Below are positions 34,668-46,040 of a stretch of 64,000 nt of DNA, in pieces. The DNA lies in assembly GCA_950022655.1 (NCBI GenBank), contig OX465583.1, positions 68,268,652 to 68,332,651 on the forward strand. Direction: 5' to 3'. Both the position numbers and the translations under genes were made by a program. Origin of the DNA: Alentia gelatinosa. Its lineage: Eukaryota > Annelida > Polychaeta > Phyllodocida > Polynoidae. Below the pieces are notes generated by a model that did not search any database, was not told the DNA's origin, and worked only from the letters and a program-made list of their open reading frames with translations. Every line of letters begins with the position of its first letter. Position 1 is the stretch's first letter.

Positions 34668-35612
34668 TTGGGATTCACGTACCTCACAGGGCTCAAACTC
34701 TCATGAGATTCTGTTCCTTTTTAGGGGTAAATGACTCCAACAGGGAAAAAATGTCTCCGGCAAATGGTACCCTATAATTTAGACGAAGAAACTGTGTTCG
34801 AATAAGAATTTGTTTCAGACAAACACCCTGTTAGGTACATGTACATGTATCTCATCAATCCCACTAAAGCCCACTGGAAGATTCGGGACGGAGGGGTCAC
34901 AGGGAAAGAAACAAGAAACGCACAATGGGTTTAGGCATGAAACATTTTTGCAAACTGGGTGCAGGATGAGGAGATTGTGTTTGAGTACAGAATCTCAGCA
35001 GGATTTGTCTCAGACAGACACCCTGTCAGGTACATGAGTCTCAGCAGGATTTGTCTCAGACAAACACCCTGTCAGGTACATGAGTCTCAGCAGGATTTGT
35101 CTCAGACAAACACCCTGTCAGGTACATGAGTCTCAGCAGGATTTGTCTCAGACAAACACCCTGTCAGGTACATGAGTCTCAGCAGGATTTGTCTCAGACA
35201 AACACACTGTGAGGTACATGAGTCTCAGCAGGATTTGTCTCAGACAAACACCCTGTGAGGTACATGAGTCTCAGCAGGATTTGTCTCAGACAAACACCCT
35301 GTGAGGTACATGAGTCTCAGCAGGATTTGTCTCAGACAAACACCCTGTGAGGTACATGAGTCTCAGCAGGATTTGTCTCAGACAAACACCCTGTGAGGTA
35401 CATGAGTCTCAGCAGGATTTGTCTCAGACAAACACCCTGTGAGGTACATGAGTCTCAGCCGGATTTGTCTCAGACAAACACCCTGTGAGGTACATGAGTC
35501 TCAGCAGGATTTGTCTCAGACAAACACCCTGTGAGGTACATGAGTCTCAGCAGGATTTGTCTCAGACAAACACCCTGTGAGGTACATGAATTCCATCGTG
35601 TGAATCCCATCC
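34668..35612. mobile_element. GGGATTCACAC-family MITE(s) with an internal satellite
   Basis: The left end GGGATTCACGTACCTCACAG is at 34671 and a right end lies near 34868. After a 110-bp insert the right-hand sequence resumes and is amplified as the 46-bp array, finishing with the terminal repeat TCGTGTGAATCCCAT at about 35596-35610. Confidence 0.75.
34985..35595. repeat. 46-bp satellite array derived from a MITE end
   Basis: About thirteen units of AGTCTCAGCAGGATTTGTCT, then CAGACAAACACCCTGTGAGG, then TACATG. They are highly similar, with a CTGTCAGG to CTGTGAGG change near 35210 marking two sub-blocks. Confidence 0.95.
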
Positions 35613-35798
35613 AAAGCACACAGTGGATCCCATATAACGCATGCGGTTCCTGTCCCTGCTGATACACCCCACTTGCGATAATCTGCCACTCCCTGTAATT
35701 CAGGAGAGGCCAAATATCACAATCGCCGGGAAATATAGTGGACGAGATGGCCAGTTTATTTCAAGAGCTGTCGACCTCTACATTGAGGTGTGCACAGG

Positions 35799-36100
35799 CA
35801 CCCCTCTCATAAGATCTCACACTCTCTAAGTCATATTCTGTACAAGGTTCTCACTGCACTCTATATGGAGAAGAATTCTTAACGAACTAGAGTTAGAGCC
35901 TTGAGAATCCACTGGCACACAGTATTCCCGCTAGGTGGCATCATTGAGATTATAGGAATCTTTGGGTTGCATTGATGTACGGGAGGCAGGCCAGTGGATT
36001 CTCAAGGCTCTAAGCCTAGTTCGTTAAGAATTCTTTTCCATAGAGCGTAGTGAGAGTACAGAATACGACTTAGACAGTGTGAGATCTTATGAGAGGGGTG
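35799..36100. mobile_element. CACCCCTCTCATAAGATCTC palindrome, copy 3
   Basis: Full palindrome with the CCCGCTAGGTGGCATCATTG centre. The right flank reads CACCAG, as in copy 1. Confidence 0.88.
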
Positions 36101-36387
36101 CACCAGTAGGGACTGGTACAGGAATCACATGCGTTTTCTGGTCCACTTTGCGCTTACTGCTGACCGATAATCTGCCATAAATCCCCCTGTGATTCGAGAA
36201 CAGACGGCTAGCAGTCCTCTCCATGGGGGGTACAGAGCTGACAAACTGTACCCTCCGCTCGGGGCGGTACTGGAATCTCAGATTCAGAAATCGTGAGCTA
36301 GAACCCACTGCATGATTCTGGATGGAGGGGTCATTTATTGCAGGGAAAGGAACAAGAATCGTACAATGGGTTATGGCCTTAGCTGAA

Positions 36388-36808
36388 GCGCCAGATCCAC
36401 TAATCAATTTTCCATGCGAATTTGGATTCGCAGACGTTCGCAGACGTTCGCAGACATTCGCGGACGTCCACAGACGTTCGCATGGACATGTTGCTTTAAG
36501 TGCCAGATCCACTGAGGCGTTCGTATGGACATGCGAATGCCTTGCAACAATATCCAATATATTGAATATCATTGCATGGGATTTGCACAGTCGCATGGAT
36601 CGCAGACACATTCGCTTGGTTGCCTTAAGTGCCAGATCCACTAAGGCGATTTTCTATGCAAATTTGGGTTCGCAGACGTTCGAAGACATTTGCATGGACA
36701 TGCAAATGCCTTGCGACAATGCATGGGATTCGTACAGTCGCATGGATCGCAGACGCATTCGTTTAGTCGCCTTAGGTGGATCTGGCGCTGTAGTGGATCT
36801 GGGGCTTA
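36388..36808. mobile_element. GCGCCAGATCCACTAAGGCG foldback element, compound copy
   Basis: Arms at 36388, 36498, 36632 and 36775-36808 show two or three partial copies merged head to tail. One segment expands GCAGACGTTC units. Confidence 0.8.
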
Positions 36809-37384
36809 AAAGCGGAGCAGCCCTCCCACCTCCTGTCAACCTTTGGCATAGAATCAGTGCAGAATGTGCGCAGACCCACATTTATCTCTCATCTCTAAGT
36901 GGGAGCCATCAGATTGCATAATGCCGCAGATTCAAATCTTAGACAGCGCGGCACAAAACTAACCAATCCGCGACAGGCGCACTGTACCCAGACCGTCGGC
37001 AAATATTGGACAGAAATGGGGGCGCATGGGAGAAGGAGGGAAGGAGGGGGAGAAGGGGGGGGGGGGGAGAGAAGGGGGAGGGAGGGAGGGGGTTGGAGTA
37101 GAATATCCGTGCATCCCATTCCCCGCCCATCCCGACTAGCATCGAATCTCCCGTCGTAACGGAGACGCAAAAATTGCCATCGATTTGGCACTGATAGCTG
37201 TCGACGTTTTTAAACAAGTAATAATAGTATCGATAAAATCGGCCTCCAGACCGGAGTGAAAATGAATGGTGGCCATTAGAGGGTAGACGGCCAGCATGGG
37301 AGTGATAGGCGGCTGGAGGTGGCGCTAGAGAGGCGTCACGGTACGCCTCACACACACCCCTCCCCCTGTCATTCTCTCCTCCAG

Positions 37385-37830
37385 GGCGCCACTCTCACCC
37401 TCCCATCCCCGGGGGGCGGTGCTCCTAGAAATGTGGGAAAAGCGTTGCTCCGGTTATATTGGATCGTGCCGTTTAGTATCGTTACTTTCATTTTGTATTG
37501 CTTGTATTCCTTTTACAACACCATATTTTCAGTGCTTCAGATGTCACTAAAAAAACCCTATGGCGCCAATCTCACCCTCCCATCCCTAGGGGGCGGTGCT
37601 CCTAGAAATGTGGGAAAAGCATTACTCCGGTTATATTGGATCTGCCGTTTAGTATCGTTACTTTCATTTTGTATTGCTTGTATTCCTTTTACAACACCAT
37701 ATTTTCAGTGCTTCAGATGTCACTTAAACCCCCTATGGCGCCAATCTCACCCTCCCATCCCCGGGGGGCGTTGCTCCTAGAAATGTGGGAAAAGCGTTGC
37801 TCCGGTTATATTGTATTGCTACCACATTTT
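37385..37830. repeat. tandem repeat, about 178-bp unit, with inverted partner at 38240-38340
   Basis: Two and a half copies start GGCGCCACTCTCACCCTCCC, then GGTGCTCCTAGAAATGTGGG, then AAAGCGTTGCTCCGG. The reverse complement of the unit's left part, with AGCAATACAAT, lies at about 38235-38335, closing a large inverted repeat. Confidence 0.85.
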
Positions 37831-38344
37831 CAGTGCCATAATTGAAAGATTCATTAGATTTTAAAGTGGATATACGTGACAACATAATTATGATGCAAAA
37901 TCCAAAAAAAATCTGGGTGCATTGCTCCATGTTTTGTGGGTCGCAGAATAGAAATCTTTGCTCCAGATTATTTGTGGATGCATCATGACTATGTCGCCAT
38001 CTATATTCAATTTAACATCTAATGAACCTTTTACTGATGTCACTGACAATGTAGAAACAATAACTAGATAGGGGGTATTTCTCCACGTTTTGCAAACTGC
38101 AGAATAGTGACCCGAGGCAGAAACTGTTCCTCCAGATTCTTTGCGGAATGCATCATCACCATGTCACCATCTATATCCGATTAAAAACCTAATGAACCTT
38201 TCATCTACATCAAACAAAATGTGGTGTTATAAAAAGTAGCAATACAATATGAAAATACCGATACTACACGACACAATCTGATATTACTGGAGCAACGCTT
38301 TTCCCACGTTTCTAGGAGCGACGAACCTCTGGCGCCCCTACCGG

Positions 38345-38885
38345 GCTCTCGCTCAGTCACGCGTGGTTTGGCGTGGCTCGCTGCTGATTGGCGTGACTGG
38401 CTTCTCTGACTTGCTTCCTTGGGAACCAGCGCAGAGTGGAAGCTACGCTAGTTCCCGGTGTTCGCTCTAGGCTTATTATTCTACCACTAGGCCTGCCCCT
38501 CACGCAGGCCTATACCCCTACCCCCCGCCGCGCCTAAATAAACTAGGGATTGAGCCTAGGGACAAAGAGCTTCGGGTGCGCCGACGTTAGTCGTGCATCA
38601 ACATACACTAGACTCGCACGAAGGCCTCTAATTGGCATCCCGCCCAGGATCACTGTTTGCTTGACTAATTGCTGCCTCCCCACCAATGCCCGGGCTATTG
38701 TAGCCCAGTGAGATGTCTATGTTCTACAGAGGTTGAACTCCCCTGACCTCGTTCTATCGCCAGCACTAACATTGCGCCATTGTCTGATTGGTTATCGGAC
38801 TAAATCTAACGCGTAACCTATCCATCTATCTACCCATCAATTTATCTCTATCTCAGCTCATTGATGTAAACAAGATACATACAAT
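38345..38885. other. unassigned stretch
   Basis: Mixed composition, no exon recognised. The plus-strand LSQLIDV near 38853 is discussed under rejected items. Confidence 0.4.
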
Positions 38886-38888
38886 ATA

Positions 38889-38948
<60 letters not shown>
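38886..38948. repeat. (TA)n microsatellite
   Basis: About 30 TA dinucleotides. Other TA arrays are at 39236-39282 and 51412-51455. Confidence 0.97.
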
Positions 38949-38955
<7 letters not shown>

Positions 38956-39234
38956 CATCATCCCTGGTAATTCCCCCCCCCCCATAGACTTATCGTACTC
39001 AACGCCCATGGAGTATTTCTTTAAGGGGATGACATTACAAATGTTAGCCAATGAGTCAATGATAGGGGAGGTATAAAATCTGAGCCGCACTCGATCCACA
39101 GCCACTGAAAATTGACCATTCATTTTGGTTTGCCATACATGATATCACTCGGCGTCGTCTCGTGCGATTACTCTGCAATCGAAACTCATGGCATATTTTC
39201 AGTATCTATGAATCTCGGTGTAGTTCACTGGACG

Positions 39235-39235
<1 letters not shown>

Positions 39236-39282
<47 letters not shown>
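39236..39282. repeat. (TA)n microsatellite
   Basis: Near-perfect TA run. Confidence 0.97.
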
Positions 39283-39283
<1 letters not shown>

Positions 39284-39715
39284 TGTATGTAATATACATA
39301 ATATAATATATATATACATACATTGTATGATATAAATGGACCCATGTGAACTATATGATAGATATTACACTGACAGTATTCAATATATATATCTCCTGTT
39401 CATCCTGGGGTGAAATCAAACCGTGTGTTTATAGGCGTGATATAATAACCAGTTCGGTAAATCACCATACGCAGAAGCTGATGGCCTCCTTCCCTTTGAT
39501 GTGCGGTGCTAAATTGATACATACGCTTGGAGAGTGAATCATGGCGAGTGCGCTGCTGTTCAATATCGTAGTAGTGCTGGTGATAGACAGTATGCCAATA
39601 GTATATGTCCTATCATGAACTGTGAGAGTGCGTATGTGATGATATCAGACGTGTTTGATTTAGTGGCCCCTGGGGATGAGATATAGTCTAGTTTCTACTG
39701 CTCTGTCTGAAAAGA

Positions 39716-40112
39716 CGGACAGAGAGGGTAGGAGAGGGAAGGGAATTGAAGGAGGGAAAAAGAGGAAGGAAGAGAGAGGAGTGGGAGAGAGAGAGGGAGA
39801 GAGAAGGAAAGGGAGTGAGAGGGAGAGAGAGAGGGAGAGAGAAGGGGAGAAAGGGGAGAGAGGGAGAGATAGACGGAGAGAGAGAGGGAGAGGAAGGGAG
39901 AGAAGGAGGGAGAGAGAGGGAGAAAGAGTGAGAGAGAGAGGGAAAGAGAAAGGGAGAATGCGGCAGAGAGAGAGAGAGAAAGGGAGAGACAAAGAGAGAC
40001 AGAGAGATAAAAATAGATAGATAGATAGAGAAAGCGAGAGTGGGAGAGAGAGGGAGAAAGAGAGAGACGGAGATAGAGAGAGAGAGGGCGATAGAGAGAG
40101 ATAGGGAGGGGA
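39716..40112. repeat. about 400-bp polypurine (GA-rich) tract
   Basis: Almost uninterrupted purines on plus (GAGAGAGGGAGA variants). On the nAChR transcript it is CU-rich and starts about 200 nt downstream of the 45-bp exon. Spurious open frames on both strands result from it. Confidence 0.95.
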
Positions 40113-40308
40113 GGTAGATTCAACACATGGTAACCTTATACATATCTGAGGCACACCCAACTCCAATCCTTACAAAAGTAAAGATGGACTTAGTAAAGCA
40201 TGGTATACACCATATGGATTAGCTGACTTTGATGTAAAACACTAGCCTTTTAGATATAAACCTCATGTTACAGAAATCAATACTCATTTATCGTTGACGT
40301 ACACCTAC

Positions 40309-40353
40309 CTGTGTAAGCCACACGTTCGTGGTCATGATTTGGTTTTTCTCGTC
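40309..40353 (-). CDS. nAChR 45-bp exon (loop D)
   Basis: This is a 45-bp micro-exon encoding DEKNQIMTTNVWLTQ, phase 0 at both ends. It has a strong acceptor (a long T-rich tract ending TTTCAG) and a GTAGGT donor. Both length and sequence match the highly conserved third exon of nAChR genes. The Trp in NVWL is the loop-D tryptophan of the complementary binding face. It is isolated by a 25-kb intron downstream and more than 23 kb of sequence without a recognised exon upstream. A long CT-rich tract (as transcribed) begins about 200 nt after its donor. Confidence 0.97.
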
Positions 40354-40940
40354 CTGAAATTAAAAGAAAAAAAACCATGATTAATTCAAATCATACATAC
40401 AAGCCTTTCAAGAACAATATACGAGTTACGAAGGAACGGCGCTGAAATCTAATTTATAAACTAAAATACCGCCGGAGACCTTAATTGGGAGAACACAAGA
40501 GCAGTAGATTGATGACCAAGGAACCCAGCCGCCATTGTCAACACAAGTTGGCTAATGCTGAGACAAGCCAAGGTCGGGCTATAACAGTGACAGGCATAGA
40601 CAGACAATGCTGAGGACCCTGTCAGCTGAGGAAGCTGGGGCCCGTTCATTAAGAGGATGCTTGTAATTAGTAGGGGATCGGGTGTGGCTCCACCGGCGTA
40701 TCACATTAGTGGATGTGAGGGTGGAATCTAGTTGATTAATGTACCCAGTTAGCCAACCCGGAATGGCGAGGATGTGGTAGTGGTATCTGTACGCCTTAAG
40801 ACCAACGTATATGCAGATACAATACACTCGGACTAAAATCCATGTGTACAGTAGGCCATTGGATCTAATTGTACGGAAGGACAAAGTGAAAACGTTGAGG
40901 ACAATAATAAAGATCTTTAAAAAAAAAGTAGGCCTAAACT
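40354..40940. other. region upstream of the 45-bp exon; no exon recognised
   Basis: I searched here and on to 64000 for the expected preceding nAChR exon (ending in a QIIDV/QLIDV-type motif on the minus strand) and did not find it. Confidence 0.5.
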
Positions 40941-41230
40941 GCCTTATATCCTGTGTATAGGGTACCATCACTGTTAAAGCCCCTATATAAGATTAGCTTT
41001 TAAGCCTATGATTAGACTACTCTACCTTATATCCTATGTATAGGGTACCATCACTGTTAAAGCCCCTATGTACAGATTATCATTTAAGCCTATAAATAGA
41101 CTACCCTGCCTTATATCCTATGTATAGGGTATCATCAGTGTTAAAGCCCCTATGTACAGATAATATTTTAAATCTATAGATAGACTACCCTGCCTTATAT
41201 CCTGTGTATATGGTACCATCACTGTTATAG
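40940..41230. repeat. tandem repeat, about 85-bp unit
   Basis: Three and a half units of CCTTATATCCTGTGTATAGG, then GTACCATCACTGTTAAAGCC, then CCTATRTA. Shorter, more diverged units (ATAGCCCATATGTGCAGTAC) continue to about 41770. Confidence 0.88.
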
Positions 41231-41774
41231 CCCATATGCACAGACTCTCTGTATAGTCCATATGTATATGTACTCTCCCTGTTATAAGACATCACATAGA
41301 GTAACCCCTTCATATGAACCTGTATGTGCAATATCATCCTATTATAGTGCATATGTATTCCCTTTTTATATCCAATGGGTCGAGTGCAATCTCTATTATG
41401 GCTCATATGTGCAGTACCTTCTTTATAGCCCTTGTGTAGAGAACCCTTTCTGCTATAGCTTATATGAGCAGCAACCCTCTCTTTTAGATCCCATTTCTTC
41501 AATAACCTTTTCCTTCATGTGCTCGGTATACCTCCTCCTTTTAACCAAGAGTATATCGTATGCCGCCTATTTCTGCAATAGAGCTCCTCTTTAAAACCTA
41601 CGTGTGCAGTATCAACCTTCCCCCCTTTATCCCATATGCCCACTCGGCCCTTTAAAACTCATGTCTGCAGTATCACCCTATCCACTTTATCCAACATGCC
41701 CACTCAACCCTTTAAAACCCATGTGTGCAGTATCACCCTTGCCCCTTTAAGTCACAAACCCATTCAACCCTTTA

Positions 41775-42110
41775 ACTCTTTAAGGACGGCCACCTGTGAC
41801 AGAGCTGTCACCATAAGGCAGGTGCTGGTGATAGTGCATGTCTCTAGAAGACGAACACATTTTGGGTAAAGTCATAATTTAATATTCTATAACGTGCTCA
41901 ATCAATACTATTTCACTTATTTTAGCTTACTAATATTAATTTCGATATCATAGCTGCATTTTCTGAAGATTTGATTCATATTGATAAATCATTTCTTTGT
42001 CAAAAACAATTCTATGGATTTAAGAGAAATAATGCCTTGAGGCATCATTCGGCCTGGGCTGGTTGATGCCTCAAGGCATTATTCGTCCTTAAGGGTTATA
42101 GCCCATGTAT
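41775..42110. repeat. segment bounded by CTTTAAGGACGG / CCTTAAGGGTTA with ATGCCTNNAGGCAT palindromes
   Basis: It contains ATGCCTTGAGGCATCATTCG and GATGCCTCAAGGCATTATTC within 40 bp, and CCACCTGTGACAGAGCTGTC resembling 60765-60820. Confidence 0.6.
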
Positions 42111-42317
42111 ACGCGGGGCTCTTCCCTTCAAATCCCACGTGTGCAGCGAATCTCGGCGGGAGCAGACTTAACATCAAAGAGACGAGTAGATTACCTGATA
42201 GGCGGCCGGGCTTTTCTAACGAAGGCGAAAAGACGAAAAGCCAAACGGAGGGCGTGCTTTTAATCAAAGGTGAAATCCGTGTGGCGCTCCCGACTTGTGT
42301 TGTGGGCTGTGAGGGAG

Positions 42318-42320
<3 letters not shown>

Positions 42321-42397
<77 letters not shown>
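42321..42397. repeat. (GT)n microsatellite followed by poly-G
   Basis: About 38 GT dinucleotides running into a G run. Confidence 0.97.
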
Positions 42398-42399
<2 letters not shown>

Positions 42400-42457
42400 G
42401 GGGGGGGGTGATTAAAGCGGACTAAGTGATGTCTCCATGCTGATGATACCTGTGCTT

Positions 42458-43070
42458 AAAGGCATATCGGACAATTTGGCTTAAAAATTAAAACCCATGA
42501 CGATCTCCAAGTGTTAACGAATACATATCTAACTTAAAAATCGGGGGTCACCGTGCTAGTTTTTGATTTATAGATCAATATTATGATAATTTCATATTAG
42601 AATATATAGGATTTCTAAAAGGTATTTTTTTTTCACATAGTAAAACCAATGTCATTTTCCTCAAACTTTCACAGAATATAGTACATATATAGTACTACTT
42701 ATTTAGGTTTTAAAAACCATAGGCCACCATCCTTGTTTTTGAAAAAATTGAAGAAAACCATATTTTCCAGGACATTTCCTATGTAAATCAAACAAATATA
42801 AATTGGCCTATTTTACCTATTAAGATTGGACAATATGTTAAATTTACTCATGGAGAATTATTGAATATCACATCATGTCTAGATTCTGTGAAGATTTTAT
42901 GAATATTGCATTATTATTTCTTTCTTAAAACAATTTTGGAAATACTGAGAAATGATGCCTCGAGGCATCATGCGTCTTTATTGTGGTGATGCCTCCAGGC
43001 ATCATGCGTCAATAGGAGCTTGTTGCCTCTAGGCATCATGCGTCCTTAAAGGATTAAAGGCATATCGGAT
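42458..43070. mobile_element. AAAGGCATATCGGACAAT-family element, copy 2
   Basis: Begins TTAAAGGCATATCGGACAAT and ends GATTAAAGGCATATCGGA. Three ATGCCTNNAGGCAT-type palindromes lie near the right end. Confidence 0.8.
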
Positions 43071-43071
43071 A

Positions 43072-43395
43072 TCATTTCACCCCTGGTATTTTTGTCCCAT
43101 AGGCTTAACATTGATATTTCGTTCTCCATGCCTTTACGAGTATTGCAGTCCGTTCATCAGGGTATATATCATGTGTGTCGTCCAATCTTTTAGTGTGTAC
43201 AGGGATGAGATAAATACAGAAAGTCGCTTTAGGTAAAGTCGCTTTAGGTCGCTTTAGTCCTTGTTCTTCAACTCATCTGAATGCTTTGTGAAGTTCACTC
43301 GGCTGTCGCCTCGTTCACATCATTCTGCATGGAGAACTCATGGAGAACGACGACTTTGACCAAAACTTGTTGGTTTCGTCTTTGGTACCATGCAG
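43072..43395. mobile_element. TTATCTCACCCCTGG-family element, copy 2
   Basis: Same block order as 3486-3790, with a small GTCGCTTTAG tandem expansion at about 43220-43255. Confidence 0.75.
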
Positions 43396-43599
43396 CACAC
43401 ATGCGTGGGGCGGCACTCTGGGCGCCGTATAAAAGCCAAGCGTTTGCCTGGAGGCAATGTTTCCCTCCCGAGACTTAGCGCTGCTATTGAGCCCACCAAC
43501 AGAACACGGTACCCCCCCCCCCCCCCCCCAACCCCGCTTCTCCTCCGGTACCCTTCTCCTCACATCCACAGTAGCGTCTTTCTTCACCAGCCAACCCCC

Positions 43600-44215
43600 A
43601 GCAGGGTAGGGACAGGGGCAGAGTAGGGACAGGGGCAGGGTATGGACAGGGGCAGGGTAGGGACAGGGCCTTGGTAGGAACGGGGGCAGGTTAGGGACAG
43701 GGTTAGGTTAGGACAGGGGCAGGGCAGGGTTAGGACAGGGGCAGGTTAGGGATAGGGGCAGGGTAGGGACAGGGCAGGCTAGGGATAGGAGCAGGGTAGG
43801 GACTGGGGCTATGTAGGGACAGGGCCTTGGTGGGGACGGGGGCAGGTTAGGGACAGGGTTAGGGTAGGGACAGGGGCAGGGCAGGGTAAGGACAGGGGCA
43901 GGGTAGGGATAGGGGCAGGGTAAGGACAGGGGCAGGTTAGGGATAGGGGCAGGGTAGGAACAGGGCAGGGTAGGGACAGGGGCAGGGTAGAGACAGGGGC
44001 AGGGTAGGGACAGGGCAGGGTAGGGACACGGGCAGTGTCGGGACAGGGCCTTGGTAGGGACGGGGACAAGTTAGGGACAGGGTTAGGGTAGGGACAGGGG
44101 CAGGGCAGGGTAGATACAGGTTCAGGGCAGGTACAGGGGCAGGGTAGGGACAGGGGCAGGGTAAGGACGAGGGCAGGATAGAGACAGGGTCAGATAGGGA
44201 CAGGGGCAGGGTAGA
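43600..44215. repeat. G-rich minisatellite, 17-bp unit GGGTAGGGACAGGGGCA
   Basis: About 35 units with indels. A second block of the same unit is at 44690-44935. Runs of three or four G at short spacing suit G-quadruplex formation on the plus strand, the non-transcribed strand for nAChR. Confidence 0.95.
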
Positions 44216-44689
44216 GACTGCGATCCGAGAGTCTAAACGTTGCTCCTGAAATTTTGCGGATTGTGTCGTAATCGCATAGACGCGGACCTTCACAGCACTG
44301 CAGATCGTTTCGCTGTAGATCAAATACAGTCTTATCTGATATTTTAAATAACGATCCATGGTGGCACCACCAACCCCTGCCCCTTGTTCTTCTACCTATA
44401 GAAAATAACGATCCACACCACCAAGTGTCAGATCAGTTTTATCTATGGTGCCATCTGTATTTGATTAAAGAACAAATGAATCTTCCCCTGTCTCATTCAA
44501 TATGCGCCCCTGAATTGTTGTATCGCTACCGCATCGTAAAAATTAGCGATACCGTGTGAATATAGCGATACGATCCGATTTTACAGGAGCAACGCTTATT
44601 TAGTCGGATGGTTAAAGTAATTGTAAAAATAAGATTGCGATCTGATTATAGCTAGCGATACCACAAAAAGTGGAGCAAGGGCCCCTGGT
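44216..44689. repeat. GGAGCAACG / GCGATACC-type element between the two G-rich blocks
   Basis: It contains GTTGCTCCTGAAATTTTG, TAGCGATACGATCCGATT, ACAGGAGCAACGC and GATTGCGATCTGATTATA. Similar sequence flanks the LINE remnant (57050-57100) and the unit at 37385, so this is a separate inverted-repeat family apparently inserted in the minisatellite. Confidence 0.6.
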
Positions 44690-44935
44690 TAGGGATAGGG
44701 GTAAGGTAGGGACAGGGGCTGGATAGGGACAGGGGCTGGGTAGAGACAGGGGCTGGGTAGGGACAGGGGCGGGGTCGAGACAGGTGCAGGGTAGGGACAG
44801 GGGCAGAGTAGGGACAGGGGCAGGGTAGTGCCAGGGGTGGGGTCGGGACAGGTGCAGGGTAGGGACAGGGGCAGGGTAGAGACAGGGGCAGGTTAGGGGC
44901 AGGGGCAAGGCAGAGACAGAGGCTGGATATAGACT
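44690..44935. repeat. G-rich minisatellite, second block
   Basis: Same 17-bp unit as 43600-44215, with GGGGCTGGGTAGGGACA variants. Confidence 0.93.
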
Positions 44936-45850
44936 GCCATGCTGGTTTCTCCGGGCGGCTGGGCACAGTTCTTAAAGCCGCCGTGGAGATCCGAGTCGGT
45001 GTCATGGGTGGCGACGCTAATTTCCCCGGACCGGCCATAAATAGGGCGCGCGGTGTTTGGGGCGACTGAGCGGTGGGCGGGGGCGCTTATAGTCACCGGG
45101 GTGGTGTGTATATATGGGAGGGAGGGTCCAGACCGTTATGTACCCCTTCCAGCCCCTCCTACCATACAAAGCAGGGATTGCCTTAGACTGGCTCCAGTCC
45201 ATGCATCCTATGGCTACCCTCCTCGCTGGAATACAGGGACTGGTACTTATATAGAACTGCATCGAGAATCGTATAAATAGTTTGGATGGGCCACAATCGT
45301 CATCGAGGCGAAGCCAAGTGATGATTATGGCACAACCAAACGAGTGAAGTATTGTGTATTTTATGATTTGAGTGCGGTTCTGGATTTATCTCAACCCTTT
45401 CTATGACAGTAAATATCATCATAATTTCGGAATAATTAGAATATACTTAGCAAATCCATATGACGTCATCTCAAATTCAGTACGCCATGGCCGTGGTCTA
45501 GTATTGTCACTTTACTGGGGTTATTGTTGAATATGTTATTCCTATGGCTAAACTTGTACCAGGGGTGAGATAAAATCGGTAATGGTGTTAGATTCCTGGC
45601 GCTGTTTAGCAACAGTATTTCCAACACTCTCCATACAGATATCCTGGCTACTGGGAGATTGATACCCTCTCACTTTGATCTCAATCAGGTCCCAGTCAGG
45701 AGCAGGCGAAATTTATTGCTATGAAAACACAGGCGGCCAGAGAACTGGAGATGGGGAGAGGGGAAGGATAGGAGGAGGTATAGGGTTACAGGGTGTGGCT
45801 TGGGGTCATAAACAGGAGATTCTGGTCATAGTGGACAAGTCTTTGAATCA

Positions 45851-46040
45851 TAAGTCAGAGAAGGGTACATACTATAATGAACTTTATTCTGATTGTGTTT
45901 AATCATTTAATGAATGTTCATAATCAAAGACTTCAGTAAGTCTATTGGCCAGTCAGAGAAGGGTACATACTTAAATGAACTTTATTCTGATTGTGTTAAA
46001 ACATTCAATGAATGTTCATAGTCAAAGACTTCAGCAAGTC
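45851..46040. repeat. tandem duplication, about 101 bp
   Basis: GTCAGAGAAGGGTACATACT to TTCATARTCAAAGACTTCAG occurs twice, at about 45853-45945 and 45952-46040. Confidence 0.88.

Larger units (their letters stand above)
5536..40353 (-). other. nAChR alpha-type subunit gene, visible span (partial at both ends)
   Basis: Four minus-strand exons with canonical AG/GT splice sites define a gene for a pentameric ligand-gated ion channel subunit. Joining 40309-40353, 15068-15177 and 5536-6562 gives 45+110+1027 = 1182 nt, exactly 394 open codons. Introns are 25.1 kb, 8.5 kb (divided into 1.74 and 6.65 kb by the alternative exon) and, at the 3' end, at least 5.5 kb. The signal peptide and roughly the first 60 residues, and the M4 segment with the C-terminus, are missing. 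I looked for them in 40354-64000 and 1-5535 and saw no convincing exon, so they are probably outside the window. Family assignment is very secure. Which alpha subunit it is cannot be settled from this sequence alone. Confidence 0.95.

Noticed and set aside
36322..36921. 199-codon plus-strand open frame
   Set aside because: Lies over a compound foldback element (GCAGACGTTC units). No domain resemblance and no splice context.
38788..38970. Plus-strand peptide LSQLIDVNK resembling the end of the nAChR exon before the 45-bp exon
   Set aside because: It is on the opposite strand to the gene and lies downstream of the 45-bp exon. It runs directly into a TA microsatellite and lacks any other nAChR residues. 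Chance match.
39660..40166. Ser/Leu-rich and Arg/Glu-rich open frames
   Set aside because: By-products of the GA/CT tract.
43809..45038. Pro/Leu-rich minus-strand open frames
   Set aside because: Translations of the 17-bp G-rich minisatellite in several frames.
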